A stretch of DNA of 64,000 nt from an uncultured Pelagibacteraceae bacterium (GTDB lineage Bacteria > Pseudomonadota > Alphaproteobacteria > Pelagibacterales > Pelagibacteraceae): positions 24,397 through 88,396 of the forward strand of contig CACISU010000004.1 in the NCBI GenBank assembly GCA_902589345.1, written 5' to 3'. The notes beneath the pieces were generated by a model. It did no database searches and was not told where the DNA came from. It worked only from the letters and a program-made list of their open reading frames with translations. Shown here in pieces: positions 26,278 through 36,003 of the stretch. A program made the position numbers and the translations under genes. Each line of letters opens with the position of its first letter. Within the stretch, counting starts at the first letter, position 1.

Positions 26278-29124
26278 ATGAGAATAGGAAATATTTTTAA
26301 TCAAATTAATAATAAATATAAATCGCATAATTTTACTAATTTAAATTTTGATAGTAGAAAATGCAAAAAGGGAGATATATTTTTTTCAATAAAAGGAACA
26401 AAAAAAAATGGAAGTCAATTTATTAAAGATGCATTAAATAACGGAGCTCGCACAATAGTATCAGAAAAAAAATATCAAGGATTTGTTAAAAATATTTTAT
26501 ACTTACACAGCAACAATCCAAGAAAATTACTCTCTGAGTCTGCTGCAAAAATATTTAAACAAAAGCCTAATAATTTAATAGCAGTAACTGGAACTAATGG
26601 AAAATCTTCAATCACAAATTTCTATTATCAGATTTTAAAATTAAACAAAGTTCAAGTTGCTTCTATTGGTACCTTAGGTGTTTATTATAAAAATAAATTT
26701 ATAAAAACACATAATACCACTACTGATCCTATTACATTAAACAAACTTCTGCAAAAAATTAAAAAGAACGGGATAAATAATGTAATCATGGAAGCCTCAA
26801 GTCATGGATTAAAACAAAACCGTTTAGATGGAATAAAATTTAAAACTGGTATTTTTACAAACTTAAGTAGAGACCATTTAGATTATCATAATTCTTATTT
26901 GGACTATTTTAACTCTAAAATGATATTATTTAAAAATTTAATGCATAAAAAATCGTGCATTATTTTTGATAAAGAAATAAAAGTATCTAAATCAATAAAT
27001 AAAATTGTAAGCAATAAAAATTATAATTCAATTTGTATAGGAAAAAGTTTTTCTGATGTTAAAATTACGAAACATAATTATATAGCTGATAAGCAGCATG
27101 TAGAATTTGTATTTAAAAATAAAAAATATTTCTTTAAAACAAGTCTTTTAGGTAAAATTCAGATTAAGAATTTAATCATGGCAATGATAGCTGCTAAAAA
27201 TTCAAATATTCCATTGGAAAAAATAGTTAAATCAATTAATAAAATAAAGAGCGTAAATGGAAGGCTAGAGGAAATTATAAAATTTAGAGATAATTCTCGT
27301 GTTATCCTGGACTACGCCCATACTCCAGATGCTCTAGAAACATGCTTAGAAAGCTTAAATGAACAATTTAAATTTAGTAAAATTTCAATTGTTTTTGGGT
27401 GTGGAGGAGATCGGGATAAGCAGAAAAGAAAAATAATGGGCCAAATAGCAAACAAATATTGTGAAAGAATTTACCTTACAGATGATAATCCACGAACTGA
27501 GGATCCAAATAAAATAAGATCACAAATAAAAAAAAAAATTAAAAAATATAAACTAATAGAAATTCCTTCAAGAAAAGTTGCAATTTCACAGTCTATAAAT
27601 GATTTAGAAGCTGGGCATATCCTATTAATTACAGGGAAAGGTCATGAAAATTATCAGGAGTATAATATTAAAAAACCTTTTTCAGATAAAAAACATATTT
27701 TACAAAACAAAAATTTAAAAAATAAATCTTTATTAGATAATTGGAAATTATCTATAATAGATAAAAAGCTTAAAAATATAAAATTAAATAAAAATTTAAA
27801 GATTAACTCAGCTTCAATCAATTCTAGGGAAATTAAAAAAAATGATATTTTTTTTGCAGTAAAAGGAAAAAGATTTGACGGTAACAAATATGCAAATGAA
27901 GCTATAAAAAAAGGTGCATCCTTATCCATCATAGATAAAGATTTTAAGACTAAAAATAAGAGAAAGATTAAAGTAAAAAACAGTCTAAACTTTTTGACAA
28001 AGTGTTCAAAATCAATAAGAGAAATATCATTAATTAATGCTATATCAATTACTGGAAGTTCTGGAAAAACCTCATTAAAAGAATTATTGGGATACACATT
28101 AAATCAAATCTCTTCAACTACTTTTTCTAAAAAATCATTCAATAATAAATATGGTGTCCCTTTAAGTTTATTTAATATTAAAAAAAAAAATTTGTTTGGT
28201 GTTTTTGAGGTGGGGATGGATAAAAAAGGAGAAATCGATAGATTAACAAAAATTATTAATCCTGATGTAGGGATAATAACAAATATTTCATATGCTCATA
28301 TAAAAAATTTTAAAAGTATAAAAGATATTGCTAAAGCAAAATCAGAAATTATGAATAATATTACAAACAAAGGGTATATAATATTAAATAAAGATGATAT
28401 TTTTTATGACTTCTTTTTGAAAAAAGCTGTTGCTAGAAAATTAAAAATAATCTCATTCAGTATTAAAAAAAATTCTGATATAAAATTATTAAATATAAAA
28501 AGAAAAAAAAAATATTATATTTTTAATATTAAAATACATAATCAGATTAAAAAATTTAAAGTTAATGAAAATTTAAAAAAATATTCATCAAATATTTTAG
28601 CAACATGCGCAGTATTATCACTTTATTTTTCTATCAATGAAATTAAAGATAATATTTTTTTTAAATATCAAATACCTGAAGGAAGAGGTGATGTATATAA
28701 TTTAAAATATAAAAATAAAAAAATAAAGTTAATAGATGAAAGTTATAACTCAAATCCACTATCCTTAGAATTTGCAATTAAAAATTTTGAGGAAATTAAA
28801 GTTAATCCAAAAAATAAATACCTATTATTGGGTGACATGCTCGAGTTAGGTAAATTTTCAAAACAACTTCATGTAAAAGCAGCCAAATTTATAAATAATT
28901 CAAATTTTAATAAATTGTATGTAGTAGGAAAGCATATAAAAGATACTTTCAACAAAATTAAAACACAAAAACAAGGAAAAGTATTGAAAAATAATAAAGA
29001 AATTTTTGACTTATTCAAAAATGTTTTAAAAAACAAAGATTATATTATGGTAAAAGGATCTAATGCCAGTGGTTTAAATAAAATAATTTCTATTATAAAG
29101 AAAGATAGTTCAAATGCTTTATAG
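26278..29124 (+). CDS. murE-murF: MurE-MurF fusion: UDP-MurNAc-tripeptide and -pentapeptide ligases in one chain
   Basis: 948 aa, twice the usual ligase length. Residues 1-485 are MurE: ATP loop GTNGKSS (105-111) and the DNPR motif (403-406) specific for meso-diaminopimelate. Residues about 490-948 are MurF: a second N-terminal domain (SINSREIKKNDIFFAVKGKRFDG), ATP loop GSSGKTS (593-599), ESYNSNP and LGDMLELG. The frame is continuous with no stop or frameshift, so one polypeptide would add meso-DAP and then D-Ala-D-Ala to the cytoplasmic precursor. The linker is short and Lys/Asn-rich. It overlaps mraY by 11 nt. Confidence 0.96.
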   Translation: MRIGNIFNQINNKYKSHNFTNLNFDSRKCKKGDIFFSIKGTKKNGSQFIKDALNNGARTIVSEKKYQGFVKNILYLHSNNPRKLLSESAAKIFKQKPNNLIAVTGTNGKSSITNFYYQILKLNKVQVASIGTLGVYYKNKFIKTHNTTTDPITLNKLLQKIKKNGINNVIMEASSHGLKQNRLDGIKFKTGIFTNLSRDHLDYHNSYLDYFNSKMILFKNLMHKKSCIIFDKEIKVSKSINKIVSNKNYNSICIGKSFSDVKITKHNYIADKQHVEFVFKNKKYFFKTSLLGKIQIKNLIMAMIAAKNSNIPLEKIVKSINKIKSVNGRLEEIIKFRDNSRVILDYAHTPDALETCLESLNEQFKFSKISIVFGCGGDRDKQKRKIMGQIANKYCERIYLTDDNPRTEDPNKIRSQIKKKIKKYKLIEIPSRKVAISQSINDLEAGHILLITGKGHENYQEYNIKKPFSDKKHILQNKNLKNKSLLDNWKLSIIDKKLKNIKLNKNLKINSASINSREIKKNDIFFAVKGKRFDGNKYANEAIKKGASLSIIDKDFKTKNKRKIKVKNSLNFLTKCSKSIREISLINAISITGSSGKTSLKELLGYTLNQISSTTFSKKSFNNKYGVPLSLFNIKKKNLFGVFEVGMDKKGEIDRLTKIINPDVGIITNISYAHIKNFKSIKDIAKAKSEIMNNITNKGYIILNKDDIFYDFFLKKAVARKLKIISFSIKKNSDIKLLNIKRKKKYYIFNIKIHNQIKKFKVNENLKKYSSNILATCAVLSLYFSINEIKDNIFFKYQIPEGRGDVYNLKYKNKKIKLIDESYNSNPLSLEFAIKNFEEIKVNPKNKYLLLGDMLELGKFSKQLHVKAAKFINNSNFNKLYVVGKHIKDTFNKIKTQKQGKVLKNNKEIFDLFKNVLKNKDYIMVKGSNASGLNKIISIIKKDSSNAL

Positions 29125-30199
29125 CCTTTTTTTGCATCTCTCAGATACTTACTCAATATTAAACGTATTTAAATTTTTGACTGTCCGGACTGGTTTGGCA
29201 ATGTTTACATCAATGCTGGTGGTATTTTTAATTGGTACACCTTTCATTGATTATTTTTCTTCTCATCATATACATGATCCAATTAGAGAAGATGGCCCCG
29301 CTGATCATATTGTTAAAAAAATAGGAACCCCAACAATGGGAGGTGTTCTTATATTAATTGGATTATTTTCAGGAATTTTACTTTGGGGTGATTTGTTTAA
29401 TCCATATATTTGGTTCTTAATTTTTATAGTAGGATCTTTTGGGTTGTTGGGAGCTTATGATGATTATAAAAAAATTAAAAAAAAAAACTCCTCTGGGATA
29501 TCTTCAAAATTTAAGTTTTTGTGGCAAATTATTTTAGCAATAATTGGAGTACTAATTTTAATTTATTTTGTTGATACGCCAGATTTGCAAAAACTATATT
29601 TTCCATTTTTTAAAAATTTGATAATTAATTTAGGTTGGTTTTTTATACCTTTCTATATTTTTGTTATTGTTGGATCTTCCAATGCAGTTAATCTTACAGA
29701 TGGACTTGATGGTTTAGCAACAGTTCCAGTTATTTTAGTAGCAGGTGTTTTTGCATTTATTAGTTATGTTACAGGTAATATAGTTTTTTCTGAATATTTA
29801 TTAATACCGTACATAAAAGGCGTTGGAGAAGTAAGTGTATTTTGCGGCTCAATGATTGGAGCGTGTATAGGTTTTTTATGGTTTAACGCTCCTCCAGCAA
29901 AAATATTTATGGGTGATACTGGATCGCTCGCTTTAGGAGGATCCCTAGGGGGAATTGGAATAATTACCAAACATGAAATAGTTTTAGCAATTACTGGAGG
30001 TTTATTTGTTTTAGAGGCTGTTTCAGTAATAGTTCAGGTTGTCTCATATAAATTAACTGGTAAAAGAATTTTTAAGATGGCACCCATACACCATCATTTT
30101 GAAAAAAAAGGATGGCCAGAATCAACAGTTGTGATTAGATTTTGGATAATATCAATTATTCTGGCAATGATAGGTTTGGCAACTCTCAAACTTAGATAA
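29114..30199 (+). CDS. mraY: Phospho-MurNAc-pentapeptide transferase
   Basis: 361 aa integral inner-membrane enzyme with about ten transmembrane helices. It moves phospho-MurNAc-pentapeptide onto undecaprenyl phosphate to make lipid I. Conserved sites are DHIVKKIGTPTMGG, GAYDDYKK with the paired Asp, NLTDGLDGLA, FMGDTGSLALGG and the HHHFEKKGWPE loop near the C-terminus. The ATG lies within the end of murE-murF and the stop overlaps the murD start (TAATG), so translation is coupled on both sides. Confidence 0.97.
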   Translation: MLYSLFLHLSDTYSILNVFKFLTVRTGLAMFTSMLVVFLIGTPFIDYFSSHHIHDPIREDGPADHIVKKIGTPTMGGVLILIGLFSGILLWGDLFNPYIWFLIFIVGSFGLLGAYDDYKKIKKKNSSGISSKFKFLWQIILAIIGVLILIYFVDTPDLQKLYFPFFKNLIINLGWFFIPFYIFVIVGSSNAVNLTDGLDGLATVPVILVAGVFAFISYVTGNIVFSEYLLIPYIKGVGEVSVFCGSMIGACIGFLWFNAPPAKIFMGDTGSLALGGSLGGIGIITKHEIVLAITGGLFVLEAVSVIVQVVSYKLTGKRIFKMAPIHHHFEKKGWPESTVVIRFWIISIILAMIGLATLKLR

Positions 30200-31518
30200 T
30201 GAATAAGGAAGAATTTCAATTTAAAAATAAAGTAATTCTTATTTATGGATTTGGAATCAGCGGAAAAGCTTGTTTTAAATATTTGAAGAGAAATAATAAT
30301 ACATTTATTTATGATGATAATTCAAAATTAATACCCAATAAGTACAAAAAGCAATTTTTAAATATAAAAAAAATATCTAAATATAATTTTAATCATATCG
30401 TTATAAGTCCTGGAATAGATTTAAATAAATGTTCATTAGAAAAATACCTTAAAAAAAACAAAGAAAAAATTATTTCTGAATTAGATATATTTTATCTTGA
30501 AAATAAAAATAATTTAAAAATTACCATAACGGGCACAAATGGAAAATCGACTACCTCTAAGCTACTTTATGAGATAATTAAAAATCATAAAAAAGATGTT
30601 AGAATAGTTGGAAATATTGGAAATCCTATTTTATCTGAAAAAAAGATTAATCCTAAGACTATTTTTGTGATCGAAGCATCATCTTATCAGATCGAGTATA
30701 GCAAATATTTTAAAACTGACATTGCCGCAATATTAAATATAAGTCCTGATCATTTAGAACGTCATGGAACAATAAAAAATTATGTTCAATCAAAGTTTAA
30801 ATTAATTAAAAATCAGAAAAAAGGCTCTTTAAGTTTTATAGAAAAACAATCGAAGTATTTATACTCTGAAATAAAAAAAAATAAGGTTAAATCCAAAATT
30901 ATTAAAGTTAATAATTCATTTCCAAATGCTTTTAAAAATAAAATTACAAATAGTTATTTCAACAATCTTAATAATTTGAATAATTTGAAATTTATCTTAG
31001 AAATATCCAAAAAAATTAAACTAAATAAAAAAATAATTTTAAAAACTGTAAATTTATTTAAAGGCCTAAAATATAGGCAACAAATTATATTTAATAATAA
31101 AAAATTATTAATAATTAACGATTCTAAATCAACAAGTTTTTCATCGAGCAAAAATCTTCTTCAATCTTACAAAAATATTTATTGGTTAGTAGGCGGTAAA
31201 TTTAAAAAGGGAGATAAATTTATATTAGATAAGAAATATTATAAAAATATAAAGGTATATATTTACGGTTCAAAAATAAACTCTTTCAAAAAACAATTTA
31301 AAAATAAAGTTAAATACAAAATCCTATATAATATAAAAAAAGCACTTATAAAAATTGTTGAGGATTCAAAAAATGATAATTCAAAAAAAATAATTATATT
31401 ATTTAGCCCAGCAGCAGCATCTTTTGATAACTTTAGAAATTTTGAGGAAAGAGGAAAATATTTTAATAATCAAATTAAAATTTTAAAATTTATAAAAAAA
31501 ATAAATGATAGAAAATAA
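30199..31518 (+). CDS. murD: UDP-MurNAc-L-alanine:D-glutamate ligase
   Basis: 439 aa cytosolic Mur ligase adding D-Glu to UDP-MurNAc-L-Ala. An N-terminal Rossmann segment (ILIYGFGISGKACFKYL) is followed by the ATP loop GTNGKSTTSK near residues 113-122, EASSYQIEY near 157, NISPDHLERHG near 178, and INDSKSTS near 300. The sequence is exceptionally Lys/Asn/Ile-rich, showing the AT bias at its strongest. It overlaps ftsW by 14 nt. Confidence 0.94.
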   Translation: MNKEEFQFKNKVILIYGFGISGKACFKYLKRNNNTFIYDDNSKLIPNKYKKQFLNIKKISKYNFNHIVISPGIDLNKCSLEKYLKKNKEKIISELDIFYLENKNNLKITITGTNGKSTTSKLLYEIIKNHKKDVRIVGNIGNPILSEKKINPKTIFVIEASSYQIEYSKYFKTDIAAILNISPDHLERHGTIKNYVQSKFKLIKNQKKGSLSFIEKQSKYLYSEIKKNKVKSKIIKVNNSFPNAFKNKITNSYFNNLNNLNNLKFILEISKKIKLNKKIILKTVNLFKGLKYRQQIIFNNKKLLIINDSKSTSFSSSKNLLQSYKNIYWLVGGKFKKGDKFILDKKYYKNIKVYIYGSKINSFKKQFKNKVKYKILYNIKKALIKIVEDSKNDNSKKIIILFSPAAASFDNFRNFEERGKYFNNQIKILKFIKKINDRK

Positions 31519-32629
31519 TTTAATATATAACTCATATTATAAATGGTGGAAAAATATTGATAAATTTATTTTTTCATTAATATTATCTTTATTTTTTTTA
31601 GGACTATTCTTTTCACTGGTCTCTACATCTTTGATTGCATCAGATAAACTTAACACAAATTCTTATTATTTTTTCATTAAGCATTCGGCTTTCGTTTTAT
31701 TAGGCTTTCTAGTTCTATTATTCCTTTCATTTGTTGAAAGCAAAAATTTGATAAATTTAAGTCTGCTATTATTTTTAATATTTTTCACTAGTTTACTTTT
31801 AGTACCTTTTATTGGCGTAGAAGTTAAGGGCTCTAAAAGATGGATGGATTTAGGTGGTCCATTTCCCAGATACCAACCAATTGAATTATTAAAACCTTTT
31901 TTTATAATACTGGTATCTTCTGCATTGTCATTCAATAAGGAAAAAAACTTGTATTTAAATTATTTTCTAAGTTCATTAATTCTAATACCGATTATATTAC
32001 TACTTATTTTACAACCAGACATAGGCCAAACAATGTTAATCATTTTGACTTGGTTAGCTATAATTTTTGTTTCAGGAGTAAATCTTATAATATTTTTCAC
32101 ATTCATTATTCTTTTTGGATCAACTTTGTTATACTTAGTTATTTTTGTACCTAAATTTGAATATATAAAAAACAGACTCTTATCTTTTTTGGATGCATCA
32201 AGTGGCAATAGCTACCAGTCTGAAAAAGCTTCTGAGGCTATAATTAACGGTGGTTTTTTTGGACAGGGCATTGGAGAAGGTACTTTAAATTCCAAAATAC
32301 CTGAGGCACATACAGATTATATTGTTTCAGTCATATCTGAGGAATTTGGAGTTCTGATTGTTATTTTCATTATGCTTATTTATTTAATTTTATGTTTTCA
32401 AGTAATAAAAAAAATCGGAAACGAAAATGATGTAAAAATAAAACTTATATTAATAGGGTCTATCTCCTTAATCTTGCTTCAAACTTTTATTCATATAGGT
32501 GTAAATATTAGAATTTTACCAACAACAGGGATGACTTTACCATTTTTAAGTTATGGAGGATCGTCAATTATTAGTACAGCAATACTATCTGGTATCATTT
32601 TAAATTTTACGAAAAGAAGAGTTAAATAA
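31505..32629 (+). CDS. ftsW: Septal peptidoglycan glycosyltransferase FtsW
   Basis: 374 aa SEDS-family inner-membrane polymerase that works with FtsI at the septum. About ten transmembrane helices are visible. The SEDS pattern includes GSKRWMDLGG with PRYQPIELLKPFF near residues 105-130, the QPDIGQT loop near 173 (its Asp is the expected catalytic residue), EAHTDYIVSVISEEFG near 266, and LPTTGMTLPFLSYGGSS near the C-terminus. The close RodA is excluded by the position between murD and murG. Confidence 0.95.
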   Translation: MIENNLIYNSYYKWWKNIDKFIFSLILSLFFLGLFFSLVSTSLIASDKLNTNSYYFFIKHSAFVLLGFLVLLFLSFVESKNLINLSLLLFLIFFTSLLLVPFIGVEVKGSKRWMDLGGPFPRYQPIELLKPFFIILVSSALSFNKEKNLYLNYFLSSLILIPIILLLILQPDIGQTMLIILTWLAIIFVSGVNLIIFFTFIILFGSTLLYLVIFVPKFEYIKNRLLSFLDASSGNSYQSEKASEAIINGGFFGQGIGEGTLNSKIPEAHTDYIVSVISEEFGVLIVIFIMLIYLILCFQVIKKIGNENDVKIKLILIGSISLILLQTFIHIGVNIRILPTTGMTLPFLSYGGSSIISTAILSGIILNFTKRRVK

Positions 32630-32631
32630 TT

Positions 32632-33708
32632 ATGAAAAAAATATTAATTTCAACTGGTGGATCAGGTGGACATGTAATTCCTGCTATTTCATTCTATGAA
32701 CATTTTATTGGCAAATTTGAAGTATTTTTATCTACCGACAAAAGAGGTTCAAGATTTATAGATAAAAAAATTTATAAATATGAGGTAATAGATGTTCCTA
32801 ATATATTTTCAAATATATTTTATTTACCATTAAATTTAATTAAATTCTTTGTATCTTTTATAAAATCATTTTTTTATTTAAAAAAAAATAAAATTGATAT
32901 TTTATTAAGTACAGGTGGCTATATGTCAATCCCTTTATGTTTAACTGCAAAAATTTTAAATATAAAATTGTTTTTATTTGAACCCAACATGGTAATTGGC
33001 AGATCAAATAAGTTTATTCTTAAATTTTCTCATAAAATCATTTGTTACCAAAAAGAAATTAAGGGATTGCCCTTAGGATACTATAATAAAATATATGTAT
33101 CAAAACCTATTTTAAGAAAAGATATTTACAATATAAAAAAAAATGAAAATTTGAAAATAATAGAGCCTTTGAATATTCTAATTTTAGGAGGTAGTCAGGG
33201 AGCTAAATTTTTTGACAATACGATGCAAAAATTAATTATCAGTTTATCACATGTTTATAAGCTTAAAGTAAGCCAACAAATACATGATAAAAAAAAACAA
33301 CTAGAAATAAGCCAAATTTATAAGGATAATAAAATTGAAAGTTATGTTTTTAGTTTTGATAAAGATTTATACAACAAGTTTAATTTGTACGATTTAGCTT
33401 TTACAAGATCTGGAGCATCAACAATTTCTGAATTGGCATATTTTAATATTCCCTTTATTGCAGTTCCTTTTCCATTTGCGAAGGATAATCATCAATTTTT
33501 TAATGCGAAATATTATTTTGATAAAAATTGTTGTTGGATCATCGAGCAAAAAGAATTTAAATCTACAAAAATTCTAAATTTATTTAGCAAAATCACAAAA
33601 GATGAAAAAAGTTACAATGAGAAAAAAGAAAATTTATCTAAATTTTCTTATCAAAACACTTGGAATGATATAAATCAAAAGCTGACAGATCTTATAAATG
33701 AAAATTAA
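32632..33708 (+). CDS. murG: Lipid II-forming GlcNAc transferase
   Basis: 358 aa GT-B glycosyltransferase (GT28) that transfers GlcNAc to lipid I on the inner face of the membrane. The glycine-rich STGGSGGHVIPA is at residues 6-17, STGGYMSIP near 100, ILGGSQGAKFFD near 185, and the UDP-GlcNAc site RSGASTISELA near 262. The C-terminal PFPFAKDNHQFFNA is typical. It follows ftsW by 2 bp and overlaps murC by 11 nt. Confidence 0.95.
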   Translation: MKKILISTGGSGGHVIPAISFYEHFIGKFEVFLSTDKRGSRFIDKKIYKYEVIDVPNIFSNIFYLPLNLIKFFVSFIKSFFYLKKNKIDILLSTGGYMSIPLCLTAKILNIKLFLFEPNMVIGRSNKFILKFSHKIICYQKEIKGLPLGYYNKIYVSKPILRKDIYNIKKNENLKIIEPLNILILGGSQGAKFFDNTMQKLIISLSHVYKLKVSQQIHDKKKQLEISQIYKDNKIESYVFSFDKDLYNKFNLYDLAFTRSGASTISELAYFNIPFIAVPFPFAKDNHQFFNAKYYFDKNCCWIIEQKEFKSTKILNLFSKITKDEKSYNEKKENLSKFSYQNTWNDINQKLTDLINEN

Positions 33709-35092
33709 ACTAGCAAAAAATGAACTAATACACTTTTTAGGAATAGGAGGAATAGGCATGAGCGGATTAGCTTTGATCATGAATGAGTTAGGTTTTAAAG
33801 TTCAGGGGAGTGATATATCAAATAATAAAAATATTGAGAGACTAAGACAAAAGAAAATTAGAGTCTGGATAGGACATAAAAAACAAAATATTAAAAATGC
33901 ATCTATTTTAGTAATTTCATCAGCTATAAAAAATAATAATAAAGAGCTAATGTTTGCTAAAAAAAAAAAATTACCAATTTACATTCGTGGAGAAATGCTT
34001 GCACATATTGTTTCTTTAATGAGAAATATAGTAATCGCAGGATCTCATGGAAAAACCACAACCACTTCTTTAATTTCTAAAATATTTTCAAAAGCTAAAA
34101 TTGATCCCACTATAATTAATGGAGGAGTTTTAAACTCTTTCGGCAATTCAGCTAAATTAGGAAAAAGTAATTGGTGCATACTAGAATCAGATGAGTCTGA
34201 TGGTAGTTTTGTAAAAGTGCCCCAGACATACTCTGTAATTACAAATATAGATAAAGAACATTTAGATTTTTATAAGTCTATGGATAATTTAGAAAATAAA
34301 TTTATTTCTTTTATTGAAAAAACCCCATCTTTTGGAAAAGCTTTTATTTGTGTGGATGATAAAAATAATAGAAAAATTTTAAAAAAAATTAAAAATAATA
34401 ATTACTATTCTTATGGTACAAGAAAAGGTTCAAACTTCCAAATTGTAAATATTTCTCAAAATGTAAAATTTTCAAAGTTTGATTTAAAAATTGAACTTCC
34501 TGGTACATCAAAAAAATTAATAAAAAATATAAAAGTTCCAATTATAGGTATGCACAACGTTAGAAATGCAGCAGCTTCAGTTGCTGTCTCATCTTCTGTT
34601 GGAATATCAGAAAATATTATTAAAAGAGCATTGAGTGAATTTGAAGGTGTTCAAAGAAGATTTACTAAAGTTTTTACTTATAACAACGTGAGTTTTTACG
34701 ATGACTATGCGCATCATCCGACTGAAATAAAAGAAGTTATAAATGGAATAAGTGAAGTTTATAAGAAAAAGAAAATCATATGTATATTTCAACCTCATAG
34801 AATATCTAGATTAAGAGCATTAAGGAAAGAATTTTCCTATGCTTTTAGCAAAGTAAACACAGTTATTTTGTGTCCGATTTATAAAGCTGGAGAAAATTTA
34901 AAACTAGGTTTTAAATATATTAATTTTGCAAAAGAAATTATTAAAAATTCTAAAGTTAAAATTATTTTAATTAAAAACGAAATAGATCTAGCTAAATTTA
35001 CTAAACAAAATATATATGGTGATCAATTGGTTGTTAGCATGGGCGCAGGATCTGTATCTTCGTGGATTAGAAATTTACCAAAATTATTATAA
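33698..35092 (+). CDS. murC: UDP-MurNAc:L-alanine ligase
   Basis: 464 aa, first of the cytosolic Mur ligases, joining L-Ala to UDP-MurNAc. The N-terminal HFLGIGGIGMSGLA (12-25) binds the uridine nucleotide. The ATP loop GSHGKTTTTS is near 114-123, ESDESDGSF near 164, NIDKEHLDFY near 184, and YDDYAHHPTEIK near 341. Length is normal. It overlaps murG by 11 nt and precedes murB by 2 bp. Confidence 0.97.
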   Translation: MKIKLAKNELIHFLGIGGIGMSGLALIMNELGFKVQGSDISNNKNIERLRQKKIRVWIGHKKQNIKNASILVISSAIKNNNKELMFAKKKKLPIYIRGEMLAHIVSLMRNIVIAGSHGKTTTTSLISKIFSKAKIDPTIINGGVLNSFGNSAKLGKSNWCILESDESDGSFVKVPQTYSVITNIDKEHLDFYKSMDNLENKFISFIEKTPSFGKAFICVDDKNNRKILKKIKNNNYYSYGTRKGSNFQIVNISQNVKFSKFDLKIELPGTSKKLIKNIKVPIIGMHNVRNAAASVAVSSSVGISENIIKRALSEFEGVQRRFTKVFTYNNVSFYDDYAHHPTEIKEVINGISEVYKKKKIICIFQPHRISRLRALRKEFSYAFSKVNTVILCPIYKAGENLKLGFKYINFAKEIIKNSKVKIILIKNEIDLAKFTKQNIYGDQLVVSMGAGSVSSWIRNLPKLL

Positions 35093-35094
35093 AA

Positions 35095-36003
35095 ATGAAC
35101 ATCAAAGATATTGAAACTTTTTCAAAGAAAATTGATGGAAAAATATATTTTGAGTACGATCTTAAAAAGACTAATTGGTTTAATATCGGAGGCAAATCTA
35201 AAATTTTTTTTAAGCCAGAAAAACTAGAAGAGTTGATTAGTTTTTTAAAAATATATAATTCTAGAGGAAAGATTTTTGTTATAGGAGCGGGCTCAAATGT
35301 TCTTATTACAGATAAATTGTTTGATGGAACAATAATTAAATTAGGTAGAAATTTTTCTAAATTATCTCTTTTGAATGATACAACAATAATAGCTGGAAGT
35401 AGCGCATTGGATAAGCAAGTATCAGAATTTGCAAAAGAAAATAGCATAGGTGGATTTGAGTTTTTATCTTGCATCCCAGGGTCTATAGGTGGTGGAATAA
35501 GGATGAATACAGGATGCTTTGATTCTGAAATCAAGGATTCTTTAATTTCGGTACAGGCTACAAATTTTAATGGAGAAGTATTTTCAATATTAAAGAAAGA
35601 CATAAAATTTAAATATAGAGAATGCAATTTACCAAAAGATTTAATTTTTTTAAGCGCAACACTTAAAGGAGAAAAGAAAAATAAAAATCTAATTCAAAAA
35701 GAAATTAAAAAGTTGAAAGATAAAAAAGAAATTGCTCAACCTACGAAAATTAAAACTGGGGGTAGCACCTTTAAAAATCCTAAAGCAAAAACTAATAAAA
35801 AAGTATGGGAACTTATAAAATCTTCAGTTTCCTTAAGTACTGAATTTGGTGATGCATCGATTTCTAAAAAACATTGTAATTTTCTTGTTAATAAAAAAAA
35901 CGCATCATTTAATGATATGAAAAAATTAATACAACATATAAAAAATGAGGTAGAAAATGAAACAGGTATTAAAATAGAACTAGAGATAGTTATGGTTGAA
36001 TAA
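35095..36003 (+). CDS. murB: UDP-N-acetylenolpyruvylglucosamine reductase
   Basis: 302 aa FAD enzyme that reduces enolpyruvyl-UDP-GlcNAc to UDP-MurNAc using NADPH. FAD-site segments TNWFNIGGKSKIFFKP (about 24-39), GAGSNVL (about 64-70) and IPGSIGGGIRMNTG (about 128-141) are visible. The second-half motif FKYRECN and the GGSTFKNP loop with its catalytic Ser near 222 place it in the type II (short) MurB group. It is adjacent to ddl without a gap: the stop at 36001-36003 is followed directly by ATG. Confidence 0.95.
   Translation: MNIKDIETFSKKIDGKIYFEYDLKKTNWFNIGGKSKIFFKPEKLEELISFLKIYNSRGKIFVIGAGSNVLITDKLFDGTIIKLGRNFSKLSLLNDTTIIAGSSALDKQVSEFAKENSIGGFEFLSCIPGSIGGGIRMNTGCFDSEIKDSLISVQATNFNGEVFSILKKDIKFKYRECNLPKDLIFLSATLKGEKKNKNLIQKEIKKLKDKKEIAQPTKIKTGGSTFKNPKAKTNKKVWELIKSSVSLSTEFGDASISKKHCNFLVNKKNASFNDMKKLIQHIKNEVENETGIKIELEIVMVE

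Noticed and set aside
35067..35627. 186-codon open frame antisense to murB
   Set aside because: murB is certain in the other strand; the antisense product has no motif.
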